Shown piece by piece: positions 32,293-41,927 of a stretch of DNA of 64,000 nucleotides. Source of the DNA: Geobacter sp. GTDB taxonomy: Bacteria; Desulfobacterota; Desulfuromonadia; Geobacterales; Geobacteraceae. The DNA lies in contig POSG01000004.1 in NCBI GenBank assembly GCA_003314535.1, positions 124,001-188,000 on the forward strand, given 5' to 3'. Positions within the stretch are counted from its first letter, which is position 1; every line of letters starts with the position of its first letter. Below the pieces are notes generated by a model. It did no database searches. It was not told the DNA's origin and worked only from the letters and a program-made list of their open reading frames with translations. A program made the translations under genes and the position numbers.

Positions 32293-34303
32293 GGAAAGGA
32301 GAGAACGAGATGGCGGAACTGAAGAAAGAGGATCTTCTGAAGGCGTACCGGACGATGCGCGAGATCCGTGATTTTGAGGAGCGGGTGCACAAGGAGTTTG
32401 CGACGGGCAAGATACCCGGTTTCGTGCACCTGTATGCAGGCGAGGAAGCGGTGGCGACGGGGGTGTGCTCGCACCTGACCGATGACGACCGGATAACGAG
32501 TACGCACCGCGGCCATGGCCACTGCATCGCCAAGGGTGTCGACATCATCGGCATGATGGCGGAGATATTCGGCAAGAAGACCGGGAGCTGCTGCGGCAAG
32601 GGCGGATCCATGCACATAGCGGACCTGGAGAAGGGGATGCTGGGCGCGAACGGGATAGTTGGCGCGGGCGGCCCCCTGGGGTGCGGGGCAGCGCTGGCGG
32701 CCAAATTCAAGGGCAAAGGGGGCGTGGCCGTGGTATTTTTCGGTGACGGCGCCTCCAACCAGGGGACGATCCTGGAGAGCATGAACCTGGCGAACATCTG
32801 GAACCTGCCGGTGATCTTCCTGGCCGAGAACAACGGCTACGCGGAATCCACCGGGGTGAAATACAACGTACCGACGCCGAACATAGCGGACCGTGCGGCA
32901 GGCTTCAACATGCCTGGCGTAACGGTGGACGGCAACGACTTCTTCGCAGTGTACGAGGCAGCGGGCGAAGCGATCAAGCGTGCGCGCGAAGGCGGCGGCC
33001 CGACCCTCCTGGAATGCAAGACCAACCGTTTCTACGGCCATTTCGAGGGCGACGCCATGACGTACAAGGCTCCTGGTGAAGTGAAGCGTCAGCGCGAGGA
33101 ATGCGACTGTCTGAAGATCTTCGCGGCCAAGGCGACCGCAGCCGGTCTGGTGACGGCGGCCGAACTGGAAGCGATCGACAAGGAAGTGGCGGCATTGATA
33201 GACGAGGCGGTGGAGAAGGCGCTGGCGGCGCCGAATCCGACCGAGGCCGACCTTCTGACCGACGTATACGTATCGTACTGATAAACGGGAAAGGAGCTGA
33301 TAAATGTCGAGGAAAATATCGTTCAAGGATGCAATCAACGAAGCGCTCTCCCAGGAGATGGAGCGTGACGGATCGGTGATAGTGATGGGTCTGGACAATG
33401 CGGGCGGCCGTGGCACCGAAGGGCAGCTGGACGCCTGGGGCGGGGTTCTGGGAGTGACCAAGGGCCTGTACGGGAAGTACGGGGACCGCGTCATCGACAC
33501 CCCGATTTCGGAGAGTTCTTACATCGGCGCGGCGGTAGGCGCAGCGGCCTGCGGGATGCGCCCGGTGGTGGAGATGATGTTCTCCGACTTCTTCGGGGTC
33601 TGTTTCGACCAGATGATGAACCAGGCGGCCAAGTTCCGCTACATGTTCGGCGGCAAGGCGGTGACCCCGGTCACCATGCGGACCTGCTACGGCGGCGGCT
33701 TCCGCGCGGCGGCCCAGCACTCTCAGGTTCTGTACAGCGTGTTTGCGCACATACCGGGCCTGAAGGTTGTGGTGCCTTCGACGCCTTATGATGCCAAGGG
33801 TCTTTTGACCCAGTGCATCCGTGACAACGACCCGGTGATCTTCATGGAGCACAAGGTACTGTATGCCATGAAGGGTGAAGTTCCTGAAGAGAGCTACACC
33901 ATACCGTTCGGCAAGGCCAACGTGGTTCGCGAAGGCAAGGACGCGACCATCGTTGCCATCGGCTGGATGGTGCACAAGGCGTTGCAGGCGGCGCAGAGCC
34001 TGTCCAAGGCGGGAGTGGAGTGCGAAGTGATCGATCCGCGCACCGTGTCTCCGCTGGATTTCGACACCATCATCAAGAGCGTGGAGAAGACGGGCCGGCT
34101 GGTGATCGTCGACGAGAGCAATCCGCGCTGCAGCATGGCGAGCGACATTTCTTCGGTAGTTGCCCAGAATGCGTTCAAGGCGCTGAAAGGCCCCATACAG
34201 ATGGTGACGGCGCCCCATACCCCGTCCCCGTTCAGCGGTGCGCTGGAAGACCTCTACCTTCCCAGCCCGGCCAAGATCGAAGCCGCTGTCAAAGCCACCA
34301 TGT
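32293..34303 (+). repeat. 2.0-kb direct repeat carrying acoA-acoB, copy 2
   Basis: Partner of 28573-30583. The identity ends in the stop codon of acoB. Confidence 0.92.
32310..33281 (+). CDS. acoA: Acetoin dehydrogenase E1 component, alpha subunit (copy 2)
   Basis: Identical at DNA level to the 28590 copy, so the 323-residue product is the same, with TPP motif GDG...NN at 145-175. This copy follows acoC by 67 bases and is followed by acoB, lipA, lpd and lipB. The gene order acoC-acoA-acoB is the unusual part: acoA and acoB usually occur once, upstream of acoC. Confidence 0.92.
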   Translation: MAELKKEDLLKAYRTMREIRDFEERVHKEFATGKIPGFVHLYAGEEAVATGVCSHLTDDDRITSTHRGHGHCIAKGVDIIGMMAEIFGKKTGSCCGKGGSMHIADLEKGMLGANGIVGAGGPLGCGAALAAKFKGKGGVAVVFFGDGASNQGTILESMNLANIWNLPVIFLAENNGYAESTGVKYNVPTPNIADRAAGFNMPGVTVDGNDFFAVYEAAGEAIKRAREGGGPTLLECKTNRFYGHFEGDAMTYKAPGEVKRQREECDCLKIFAAKATAAGLVTAAELEAIDKEVAALIDEAVEKALAAPNPTEADLLTDVYVSY

Positions 34304-34305
34304 GA
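33304..34305 (+). CDS. acoB: Acetoin dehydrogenase E1 component, beta subunit (copy 2)
   Basis: 333-residue protein identical to the copy at 29584; the stop is TGA here and TAA there, and the two copies diverge immediately after. Beyond the stop is a G/C-rich hairpin without a T run (34323-34345), then lipA. Confidence 0.92.
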   Translation: MSRKISFKDAINEALSQEMERDGSVIVMGLDNAGGRGTEGQLDAWGGVLGVTKGLYGKYGDRVIDTPISESSYIGAAVGAAACGMRPVVEMMFSDFFGVCFDQMMNQAAKFRYMFGGKAVTPVTMRTCYGGGFRAAAQHSQVLYSVFAHIPGLKVVVPSTPYDAKGLLTQCIRDNDPVIFMEHKVLYAMKGEVPEESYTIPFGKANVVREGKDATIVAIGWMVHKALQAAQSLSKAGVECEVIDPRTVSPLDFDTIIKSVEKTGRLVIVDESNPRCSMASDISSVVAQNAFKALKGPIQMVTAPHTPSPFSGALEDLYLPSPAKIEAAVKATM

Positions 34306-34322
34306 GAATAATGAAGGTGAAA

Positions 34323-34345
34323 GGGGGAGCCTTTTCGGCTCCCCC
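34323..34345 (+). other. Hairpin between acoB copy 2 and lipA
   Basis: GGGGGAGCC / GGCTCCCCC with a TTTTC loop. No T tract follows, so read-through into lipA is likely and the hairpin may protect or process the message. Confidence 0.6.
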
Positions 34346-34421
34346 CCTATCATGATTGAAACCGTGTAATGCCAAGAGGGAAAACTCCCTCTCCGGAATC
34401 AGCAGGAAATGGAGAGCAGTA

Positions 34422-35360
34422 ATGCAGGAACAGCTTGAGATGGAAGTGAATGATGGAGCGAAGGCGCAGGAATCGGCCGGTTGCGGAGGAGCGCCGAATA
34501 CCGTGAAAAAGCCGGAGTGGCTGCGGGCGCGTTACTCCTGCTGCCCCGAGGTTGACTCCATACGACGCATACTCCGCGACAACAGGCTTCATACCGTGTG
34601 TGAGGAAGCCACCTGCCCCAACCTGGGAGAGTGCTTCAGGCAGGGGACGGCAACGTTTCTCATCCTTGGCGACACCTGCACGAGAAACTGCCCTTTCTGC
34701 GATGTGAACCATGGCGAGCCCCTGCCTCCGGACGCAGACGAACCTGCAGGTCTTGCACGGGCCGTTGCCGCCATGAAGCTTCGTTACGTGGTGATCACCT
34801 CCGTTACCCGTGATGACTTGCCTGACGGCGGCGCTGGGCAGTACGCCAGCTGTATTTCCACGCTGCGGAGCGAAAATCCCGGGCTGCGCATAGAAATCCT
34901 CGTCCCCGATTTTCGCGGATGCGAAGCCGAAGCGCTCGGCATTCTCAGCACGAACAGCCCCGATGTCTTCAACCATAACCTTGAAACCGTTCGCCGCCTT
35001 TATCCACGAGTCAGGCCGAGCGCGAATTACGCTGCATCCCTTGAACTCCTGCGCAGGTACAAGATGATGAACGACGCTGTGCCGACCAAATCCGGAATCA
35101 TGCTGGGGTTCGGGGAAACGCGGGAAGAAGTGTATGAAGCGATGCAGGACCTCAGGGATCACGGTTGCGACATGCTGACGCTTGGGCAGTACCTGCGGCC
35201 GAGCAGCCGGCATCTGCCGGTGGAGCGCTATGTGCCGCCGGAAGAGTTCGCCGAATATCGCAAGGTCGGAATGACCATGGGATTTTCCCATATCGAGGCC
35301 GGTCCGCTGGTCCGGTCTTCCTATCACGCCGCCCAGCAGGCGGAGAAGGGCATCAATTGA
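34422..35360 (+). CDS. lipA: Lipoyl synthase
   Basis: 312-residue radical SAM enzyme that inserts two sulfurs into octanoyl-E2 to form the lipoyl group needed on AcoC Lys46 and Lys165. Two cysteine triads are visible: the auxiliary cluster [12 protein letters not shown] and the SAM cluster CTRNCPFC. It ends with the LVRSSYHA segment typical of LipA. Start ATG 34422 follows GGAGAG; the longer upstream frame is ignored. Placed directly behind acoB copy 2, so lipoylation is probably co-induced with the complex. Confidence 0.93.
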   Translation: MQEQLEMEVNDGAKAQESAGCGGAPNTVKKPEWLRARYSCCPEVDSIRRILRDNRLHTVCEEATCPNLGECFRQGTATFLILGDTCTRNCPFCDVNHGEPLPPDADEPAGLARAVAAMKLRYVVITSVTRDDLPDGGAGQYASCISTLRSENPGLRIEILVPDFRGCEAEALGILSTNSPDVFNHNLETVRRLYPRVRPSANYAASLELLRRYKMMNDAVPTKSGIMLGFGETREEVYEAMQDLRDHGCDMLTLGQYLRPSSRHLPVERYVPPEEFAEYRKVGMTMGFSHIEAGPLVRSSYHAAQQAEKGIN

Positions 35361-35445
35361 GAGAAATCCCGGCGCCGGGCAGACAGCGATCCCCGAGGCC
35401 GGTTATTATACTGAAGCAGTCAAATACTCAGGAACTAGAAAGGTA

Positions 35446-36867
35446 ATGAAAATGAGCGAGGAAATCTTTGATCTTATAGTTATCGGCGCCGGCCCTGGCG
35501 GCTACGTGGCCGCGATCCGTTCCGCGCAGCTCGGACAGAAAGTGCTGGTCATAGAGCAGAGGCCCACCATGGGCGGCGTATGCCTCAACGAGGGATGCAT
35601 CCCCAGCAAGGCGCTCCTTGACTCCAGCGAGCATTTCGCACTGGCGCGGGACAAGTTCGCCAGCCACGGCATCGAAATCAATCCGCCGACCATGAACGTG
35701 GCCAAGATGGTTGCCCGCAAGGACGACGTCATCAAGAAGCTTACCGGGGGGATAGCCTACCTTTTGAAGAAAAACAAGGTCCAGGTAATGCAGGGCTCCG
35801 GAAAGCTGACTGCTCCCAAGGGAGACGGCGTTCACCGGGTCGAGGTTTCCAAGGACGGTACGGTTACCGTTGCCGCTGCAAAGCGGGTGCTCCTCGCAAC
35901 CGGTGGTGTCCCCGTGGAAGTGCCGGGCATGACATTTGACGGTGAGACGATCGTCAGTTCCAAGGAAGCCCTGTGCTTCTCATCAGTTCCCGAGCATCTG
36001 GTCATCGTTGGCGCAGGGTACATCGGGCTGGAGCTGGGCTCTGTCTGGAGGAGGCTCGGCGCGAAGGTGACTGTTCTGGAGATGCTCCCGCAGATGCTCC
36101 CCAGAACTGACAGGGAAGTGACGGATGCCCTGATGAAAGTCCTTCAGAAGCAGGGCTTTACCTTCCGAATGAGCACCCAGGTCACCAGTATCGAGAAAAA
36201 GAACGGCAGGGCCGTGCTCCAGCTGAAGTCGGGTGACAAGACCGAGGAGATGGTGTGTGACAAGGTGCTGGTGTCGGTCGGCAGGAAGCCGGTGCTGACC
36301 GGCCTCGGACTGGAAGAGGCCGGCGTCGCGAACAACGGCAACGGCAGGATTGCCGTCAATGAAAATTACGAGACCTCTGTTCCCGGAATCTATGCCATCG
36401 GCGACATTGTTCCCGGCCCGCTCCTTGCCCACAAAGCCTCCGAAGAGGCGGTAGTGTTCGCGGAACGTCTGGCAGGAAAGGATGCCGCGGTCAATTATGA
36501 TACCATACCCGGTATTTCCTATACCTGGCCCGAAGCCGCTTCCGTCGGCAAGACCGAACAGGAGCTCAAGGAGGAAGGGATTCCGTACTTGGCTGGGCGG
36601 TTCCCGTTCATGGCCAACGGCCGCGCCATCGCCATGGCTGAGACAGACGGTTTTGTCAAGATTCTCGCACACAAAGACACGGACAAGGTCCTCGGTGTCC
36701 ACATCGTCGGCCCGCGGGCATCGGACATGATCGCGGAGGCGGTCGCGGTCATGAGCCTGGGCGGTACGGCGCACGAAATGGGCGCCATGTTCCACGCTCA
36801 TCCAACTCTATCGGAAGCGGTGAAGGAAGCTGCTCTTGATGTCCACAAAGAGATGATTCACGCCTGA
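35446..36867 (+). CDS. lpd: Dihydrolipoamide dehydrogenase (E3)
   Basis: 473-residue FAD disulfide oxidoreductase that reoxidises dihydrolipoamide of AcoC with NAD. FAD motif GAGPGGYVAA near the N-terminus; redox Cys46 and Cys51 in GGVCLNEGC; NAD site GAGYIGLELG; C-terminal HAHPTLSEAV with the catalytic His. No lipoyl domain is fused. ATG 35446 or 35452 may start translation. Position in the aco locus makes it the E3 of this complex. Confidence 0.93.
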   Translation: MKMSEEIFDLIVIGAGPGGYVAAIRSAQLGQKVLVIEQRPTMGGVCLNEGCIPSKALLDSSEHFALARDKFASHGIEINPPTMNVAKMVARKDDVIKKLTGGIAYLLKKNKVQVMQGSGKLTAPKGDGVHRVEVSKDGTVTVAAAKRVLLATGGVPVEVPGMTFDGETIVSSKEALCFSSVPEHLVIVGAGYIGLELGSVWRRLGAKVTVLEMLPQMLPRTDREVTDALMKVLQKQGFTFRMSTQVTSIEKKNGRAVLQLKSGDKTEEMVCDKVLVSVGRKPVLTGLGLEEAGVANNGNGRIAVNENYETSVPGIYAIGDIVPGPLLAHKASEEAVVFAERLAGKDAAVNYDTIPGISYTWPEAASVGKTEQELKEEGIPYLAGRFPFMANGRAIAMAETDGFVKILAHKDTDKVLGVHIVGPRASDMIAEAVAVMSLGGTAHEMGAMFHAHPTLSEAVKEAALDVHKEMIHA

Positions 36868-36902
36868 CGAACATTTCCCGGCATCTTCCGGAACGGCGGG
36901 GG

Positions 36903-37562
36903 ATGCCGGGGCAACTCAAGAAAGCTGGTTTGAAAGAAATGATGGTCAGCAATTGCGGCACCATGGATTACCGGGCGGCATACGAGCTGCAGGAGTGTCT
37001 GGTCGCTGAAGTGCGCGACGACATACGCAGGGAGACGCTCCTGCTTGTCGAGCATCCCCTGGTCTATACCATGGGCCGGAGCGGAAGCGAAGGAAACATC
37101 CTCGACCCTTCGGTCGAGGTCGTGCGCATCAATCGCGGTGGAGATGTGACCTGTCACTGCCCGGGCCAACTGGTCGGTTATCCGATCATCAACCTCGGGC
37201 GACGGGGAAAGGATCTCCGGCGTCATCTCCGCTTCCTGGAAGAGCTGCTGATCCTGGCCGCTGCGGAATTCGGCGTTCCGTCATACCGAGTGGAGGGACG
37301 CACGGGTGTTTGGACCGATTCGGGGAAACTGGCTTCCATTGGCGTGGGGGTCCGCCACTGGGTGACCATGCATGGCTTCGCCCTGAACGTGAGCAATGAC
37401 CTGGCCGCCTTTCGAAGGATAAACCCCTGCGGTATCGAGCAGTGCCCCATCGCATCCCTGGAGTCGATCCTTGGGAGGGAAGTGTCTCTTCGTGAAGTGT
37501 CTACCAGGGTGGCTATGCTTTTTGAGGAACTTCTTGATGAATGGCAACCTGTTAAAGAGTAA
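36903..37562 (+). CDS. lipB: Octanoyl-[acyl-carrier-protein]:protein octanoyltransferase
   Basis: 219 residues. It attaches the octanoyl group to E2 or GcvH lysines before LipA acts. Catalytic Lys142 in GKLASIG and Cys176 in NPCGIE, plus HPLVYTMGRSG and RVEGRTGVW. The annotated start at 36903 lies inside the right arm of a hairpin (36877-36910, CCCGGCATC / GATGCCGGG); an alternative ATG at 36939 starts nearer the conserved part (NCGTMDYRAAYELQ). Thirty-five bases behind lpd. Confidence 0.92.
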   Translation: MPGQLKKAGLKEMMVSNCGTMDYRAAYELQECLVAEVRDDIRRETLLLVEHPLVYTMGRSGSEGNILDPSVEVVRINRGGDVTCHCPGQLVGYPIINLGRRGKDLRRHLRFLEELLILAAAEFGVPSYRVEGRTGVWTDSGKLASIGVGVRHWVTMHGFALNVSNDLAAFRRINPCGIEQCPIASLESILGREVSLREVSTRVAMLFEELLDEWQPVKE

Positions 37563-37587
37563 GATAGTCGTCAGCCCGGGACGGGAA

Positions 37588-38208
37588 ATGACGCGCGCCA
37601 GGCGATGGTCCGAGTCAATATCGCTGCGTGAAAGCGATGCAGATGAGATTGACGATTATAACATCGGCCCACAGCTGAAAAGTTTGCGCAAGGCGAGAAA
37701 CATGACATTGCAGTACGTGGCAGTCGAGACGGGGATGTCCGCCGCATTGCTTTCCCAGATAGAAAACGGCAACGTTACGCCGAGCCTGAAAACCCTGTCG
37801 AAGCTGGCCTCCTATTACCAGATACGCCTTGGAAAACTGTTTGAATGCAGAGACGACGCACCGCGGTACGAAATTTCCAGGAAGTCGGACGGTGGGCATG
37901 AAAACCTGTATGAGCACCTGGTGCGCAGGAACCAGGGATTCTGCAGCCCGCTGCTTCCTTTCGGACCAAAGAAAAAAATGAGCTGTTTCCTTTTCGATCT
38001 GCGAGACGACAACGGCATTCCCGCGCCACTGTCGGTTAACGGCGAGACTTTTCTCTATGTCATTGCCGGGAAAGTCGAGATTGGCAAGGAAGGTGATCTG
38101 TTGACCGTTGATGCGGGCGACAGCGTCTATTTTGACAACTCCGTAGACATTGATTTGAGGCCTGTTCACTGCTCCAGGGCAAAAGTGCTGCGCGTGGAAA
38201 CCACGTGA
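37588..38208 (+). CDS. XRE-cupin transcriptional regulator
   Basis: 206 residues from the ATG at 37588. An N-terminal XRE helix-turn-helix (LKSLRKARNMTLQYVAVETGMSAALLSQIENG has the usual spacing, shown here only as its first parts LKSLRK and LLSQIENG) and a C-terminal cupin (about 120-200, with GETFLYVIAGKVEIG). Cupin sensors usually bind a small ligand. ATG 37537 inside lipB is an alternative start. It is the last gene in the same direction as lipB and sits before the converging third AcoR-type gene, so a role in controlling the acetoin/lipoate genes is inferred. Confidence 0.8.
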   Translation: MTRARRWSESISLRESDADEIDDYNIGPQLKSLRKARNMTLQYVAVETGMSAALLSQIENGNVTPSLKTLSKLASYYQIRLGKLFECRDDAPRYEISRKSDGGHENLYEHLVRRNQGFCSPLLPFGPKKKMSCFLFDLRDDNGIPAPLSVNGETFLYVIAGKVEIGKEGDLLTVDAGDSVYFDNSVDIDLRPVHCSRAKVLRVETT

Positions 38209-38225
38209 CCCGGCCGTTCCCGCTA

Positions 38226-40235
38226 TCACTTCCTCTCGAATCTGTGGGGCGGCACTATGTCGTGCTGCTTCATTTTCTTGTAAAGGGTCGGACGGCTGAT
38301 GCAAAGTTCCCTGGAAGCCCTTGATATGTTCCATCTCTGCTTGGTAAGAACGTTCAGCATAATGAAGCGTTCCGCATATTGACTTGAATTGGGGGAGGAC
38401 GTTTCAAAAGGTTCCTCCGGTGCAGTCTGTTCAGTCTTGTGCGAACTTGACGACAAGGCTGCATTTCCCATCGGCAGGTCTTCGAGCTCTATGGTTCCGG
38501 TTTCATTTACCGCCAGGGCAAAACGGAGCGCGTTGCGAAGCTCGCGGATGTTTCCGGGCCAAGGGGCGTTAAGCAGGGCTTCCATGGCGACCGGCGAGAT
38601 CACGGTATGCCTGCCGCTTTCCGTGTCGAGGATGCTCTTTATGAGAGATTCCTTGTCTTCCCTTTCGCGAAGCGGGGGCAGGACTATGGTGATGCCGTTC
38701 AGGCGGAAATAGAGGTCTTCCCTGAACTGGCCCTTGCGGACCAGTTCCTCCAGGTTGCGCAAAGTCGCGCAGATTACATGGAGGTCGACTTTCACCGGCG
38801 TTTCGCAACCAAGCGGCACTATCTCCTTCTCGGCAAGGACGCGCAGCATCCTGGTCTGGAGATTCAACGGCATGTCGCCGATCTCATCCAGGAAGAGGGT
38901 GCCGCCATCAGACTGGAGAATCTTGCCGCGCATTCCCTTTATGTGAGCGCCGGTGAATGCGCCCGGCTTGTAGCCGAAAAGTTCGCTTTCGATGAGCGAC
39001 TCCGGGATGGACGCGCAGTTCAGTGCGACAAAAGGCTTGGCTGCCCGCTCGCTGGCTTCATGTACCGCCCGGGCGAAGACTTCCTTCCCTGTCCCGGTCT
39101 CACCGATGAGGAGCATGGGAATTCCCTTGTTCATTACCCGCTTGGCGCACGCGACGTTCTGCCGCATCCGGGAGTCGTTGCTGTCCAGTTGATTCAGGTT
39201 GATGGGGGTCTGTGCCCTGAGCTTTTGCGACGAAGACTTGTCCGTTTCCGCCTGGTGCTCCAATTTGCGTGTTTTCCCGCTTTCCGGCGCTTTGAACGTA
39301 GCAAAATACTGGAGGCCGCTGTTGAGGACTCGGATGGAGAATACCATGTTCTCCTTGTTCAGGGCGTTGTTTACCACGTCTTCGAAGTTCAATTCGAAAA
39401 CATCGCTCAGTTGCCTGTTTATGGGACTGCACCCCCCGCGCCTGCTGAGTTCGTTGGTGGCGCTCCAGTTGGCTGCTACGATATAGCCTTCCGAGTTTAC
39501 GGCAAGCATGTTCTCCGTTGTCACTTCCACGAATGCCTGCATGCAGTTGAAGCGGATGATCCAGGTGTCCCGGCATTTATTGACGAAGTAGGCATTCTCA
39601 ATAAGGCGTGCGTGCGAATTAAGCAGCAGAAGGGCAACGGCCTGGGTGTCCTTGGATTCCGGAGAATACAGGTGAGACGCGTCGAAGGAGCCCAGCAGGG
39701 TGCCGTCGGGAAAATAGAGGGGGGCGGCGGAGCAGCTGAGCCGTATGAAAGGTGCCGAGAAATGATCTTCCCGGTGAACCGTCACCGCTCTCCTGTCCTC
39801 AATGCAGGTGCCTATTCCGCAGGTGCCTGCAAGCGATTCCAACCATACGGAACCGGGGCAGAACCCTGCCTCCCTGTTCTCCCTATCATCCTTGGGGTCG
39901 CCCAGATAATCGATGGTTACGCCGTTTGCGTCACTCAGCAGAAGAACGTAGCCGACGGATGAAAGCATCTTGTAGAGTTTCCGCATTCCGGATTGGGCAT
40001 AAAACAGGAAGTCGTCCAGTGGCTCGACGTAGTCCCTGAGGGCTTTTTCGCTGAGCATTATCGGCTTGCTCACCGTGGAGGGGTGCAGGTTGTGCCTGGT
40101 CAGGCAGCGTTCCCAGGATCTGATGATCTGGGGCTGGAATTGGCTGTCACCGGAATGGCTGATGATTCCCGTTCCACCCGTGTTTACCAGCTGCATTACC
40201 GTCTTGATGTGCTTTGACTGTTCGTTTGCCGACAT
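38226..40235 (-). CDS. acoR: Sigma-54-dependent activator, AcoR type (third paralogue)
   Basis: 669 residues from the ATG at 40235 (GAGGG five bases upstream); the longer frame to 40394 is not needed. It has the AcoR sensor region (GTCGIGTCIEDR, LSCSAAPLYFPDGTLLG), Walker A GETGTGKE, GAFTGA (425-430) and Walker B GGTLFLDEIGD, with a Fis-type helix-turn-helix (ISRPTLYKKMKQH). It is clearly diverged from copies 1 and 2 yet collinear with them, so it is an older duplicate. It converges on the XRE-cupin gene and reads away from the acoA/acoB genes. Confidence 0.88.
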   Translation of the reverse strand: MSANEQSKHIKTVMQLVNTGGTGIISHSGDSQFQPQIIRSWERCLTRHNLHPSTVSKPIMLSEKALRDYVEPLDDFLFYAQSGMRKLYKMLSSVGYVLLLSDANGVTIDYLGDPKDDRENREAGFCPGSVWLESLAGTCGIGTCIEDRRAVTVHREDHFSAPFIRLSCSAAPLYFPDGTLLGSFDASHLYSPESKDTQAVALLLLNSHARLIENAYFVNKCRDTWIIRFNCMQAFVEVTTENMLAVNSEGYIVAANWSATNELSRRGGCSPINRQLSDVFELNFEDVVNNALNKENMVFSIRVLNSGLQYFATFKAPESGKTRKLEHQAETDKSSSQKLRAQTPINLNQLDSNDSRMRQNVACAKRVMNKGIPMLLIGETGTGKEVFARAVHEASERAAKPFVALNCASIPESLIESELFGYKPGAFTGAHIKGMRGKILQSDGGTLFLDEIGDMPLNLQTRMLRVLAEKEIVPLGCETPVKVDLHVICATLRNLEELVRKGQFREDLYFRLNGITIVLPPLREREDKESLIKSILDTESGRHTVISPVAMEALLNAPWPGNIRELRNALRFALAVNETGTIELEDLPMGNAALSSSSHKTEQTAPEEPFETSSPNSSQYAERFIMLNVLTKQRWNISRASRELCISRPTLYKKMKQHDIVPPHRFERK

Positions 40236-40369
40236 GCCCGCCCTCGTGGGAGAATGTGTTGTTTCCCGAAAAGTATAGCATTTTATCGGATGGAAAACAG
40301 GCCCATTCAAAAGCCGGCCGTCTAAAACCGCACAGGGGAACTGGTTTGTGCGAAAGGCAGCAAACCGCA

Positions 40370-40419
40370 ATAGCCGGCAAATATCCCCCCGCATAAAGGG
40401 AAGGGAATTTGCCGGCTAT
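40370..40419 (+). other. Long 13-bp stem-loop between acoR3 and the SDR gene
   Basis: ATAGCCGGCAAAT (40370-40382) pairs with ATTTGCCGGCTAT (40407-40419); CTTTT follows on the plus strand only. No plus-strand gene ends here, so its purpose is unclear; it may insulate the two minus-strand genes. Confidence 0.6.
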
Positions 40420-40491
40420 CTTTTCGCTGAAAATCACAGAGGAAGCAGTCTTGTGTCTTCCATCCATGGATGACGGCCGGTCAGCCTGTTG

Positions 40492-41295
40492 TTAGACCAG
40501 CACGATGCCGCCATCGATCATGACCGACTGGCCCGTCATGTAGTCCGCGTCCTCGGAGGCAAGGTAGGAAACATAACCGGCAACCTGCTCAGGTTTGCCG
40601 ACTTCCTTGGCGAGTATGAGAGCATCGACTGATGCCTTGAGAGTTTCGCCTTTCTTTGCGCCGGTATACGCTCCGATTTTTTCGTCGATGAGATCCCACA
40701 TGTCAGTGCCGACGATACCCGGACAGTATGCGTTGACCGTAATTTTGTTCGGCGCCATTTCTTTAGCGAACGCTTGGGTGAATCCCCTGACGGCGAACTT
40801 GGATGCGCTGTAAGCAGGCAGGTAAGCCCAACCGCCGTGTGCAGCTATGCTGGCACAATTGATGATCTTCCCGCCGCTGCCGAGATAGCCTTTGTGCCCT
40901 TGCTTGATCATCTGTTTTGCCGCGGCGATATCACAGAAGAAAACACCCTTTACGTTTACCGCCAGAGTCTTGTCCCAGTCTTCCTCGGTGTGGTCGAGGG
41001 AGACTTTGACGATGCCGATCCCCGCGTTTGCCACCATGATGTCGAGTTTGCCGTATTTTGCAACGGTTTGTTCCACCAGGGCCTCACACTGTTCCTGCTT
41101 GGTTACATCAGTCTGAATCGCAAATGCTTTGCCCCCGGCTGCCTCGATCTCAGCTGCGACTTTCTTGGCATTGTCAATCAGGATGTCGCTTACCACTATG
41201 GTAGCACCATCAGCACCCAACCGCATGGCGATTCCCCTGCCGATGCCACGACCCGCTCCAGTTACGATTGCAATTTTTCCGTCCAGTTTTCCCAT
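40492..41295 (-). CDS. budC: Acetoin reductase / meso-2,3-butanediol dehydrogenase (SDR)
   Basis: 267-residue short-chain dehydrogenase from ATG 41295 (GGAG eight bases upstream; the first ATG at 41313 carries that site inside the codons after it). NAD motif TGAGRGIG (12-19), NAG, Ser149, Tyr162 and Lys166 in YSASK, and the C-terminal DADYMTGQSVMIDGG. The pattern matches diacetyl/acetoin reductases that interconvert acetoin and butanediol. It stands alone behind an AT-rich 5' region without a visible AcoR or sigma-54 site, so it is controlled separately from the zinc enzyme at 10139. Confidence 0.88.
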   Translation of the reverse strand: MGKLDGKIAIVTGAGRGIGRGIAMRLGADGATIVVSDILIDNAKKVAAEIEAAGGKAFAIQTDVTKQEQCEALVEQTVAKYGKLDIMVANAGIGIVKVSLDHTEEDWDKTLAVNVKGVFFCDIAAAKQMIKQGHKGYLGSGGKIINCASIAAHGGWAYLPAYSASKFAVRGFTQAFAKEMAPNKITVNAYCPGIVGTDMWDLIDEKIGAYTGAKKGETLKASVDALILAKEVGKPEQVAGYVSYLASEDADYMTGQSVMIDGGIVLV

Positions 41296-41927
41296 GTGAT
41301 TTGCTCCTTCCATTGAGATAGTTGCCGTCTGCGTTGACGGCTTGGGTCACAGTGTTTGAACCCAAATTGCATTACCGTAGATTGATTTCGATTTATGTTA
41401 TCATGTGGCAAATAATAGCGCATTATAATGGCTTGCAATAATATTATAATGGTTAATTCTGATTCAGTAGTAATTGTGAAAGCAACGGTAACAAAATATC
41501 AATCCTGTTTATTGCTGGCGTCACATTCAATAAATCAACTTTCAGGCCTGATATAAGCAGACGTGCTGATTTGTTGTAATACAATGCGGCATGCTTACTA
41601 TAATAGCAACGACTATACCAAATATTGTTCTCAATTTGCCGGTTGTGAAAAACTGTATAAATCCAGGTAGATAATGATTGTCGGTGTTGTTGTGAGGTTC
41701 TTGTCGGAGGGTTCGGACTTCAAGGAAGGTAAAAGATGTAAAGTGTGTGTTACAGTTAAATCTTTACAGTTGTTACACTATTTACAGCCAGGGCAGGGGT
41801 GTATGTCGGAGGGGGGGGCGATGTCGCAAGAACCGGAAGCCTTGCGGAGGTTGCCGCAAGCCTTCCGGTATCATCGCTGCTGGGCCTTGCATTCAAGCGG
41901 CAAGATCCGGTTGGCGGGAATTGGCGA
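41296..41927. other. AT-rich 630-bp region upstream of the SDR gene
   Basis: Markedly lower GC than its neighbours, with direct repeats of ATTATAATGG at 41424-41433 and 41446-41455 that give TATAAT-like sequence on both strands. No gene and no sigma-54 site. Possibly the SDR promoter or an acquired tract. Confidence 0.5.
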
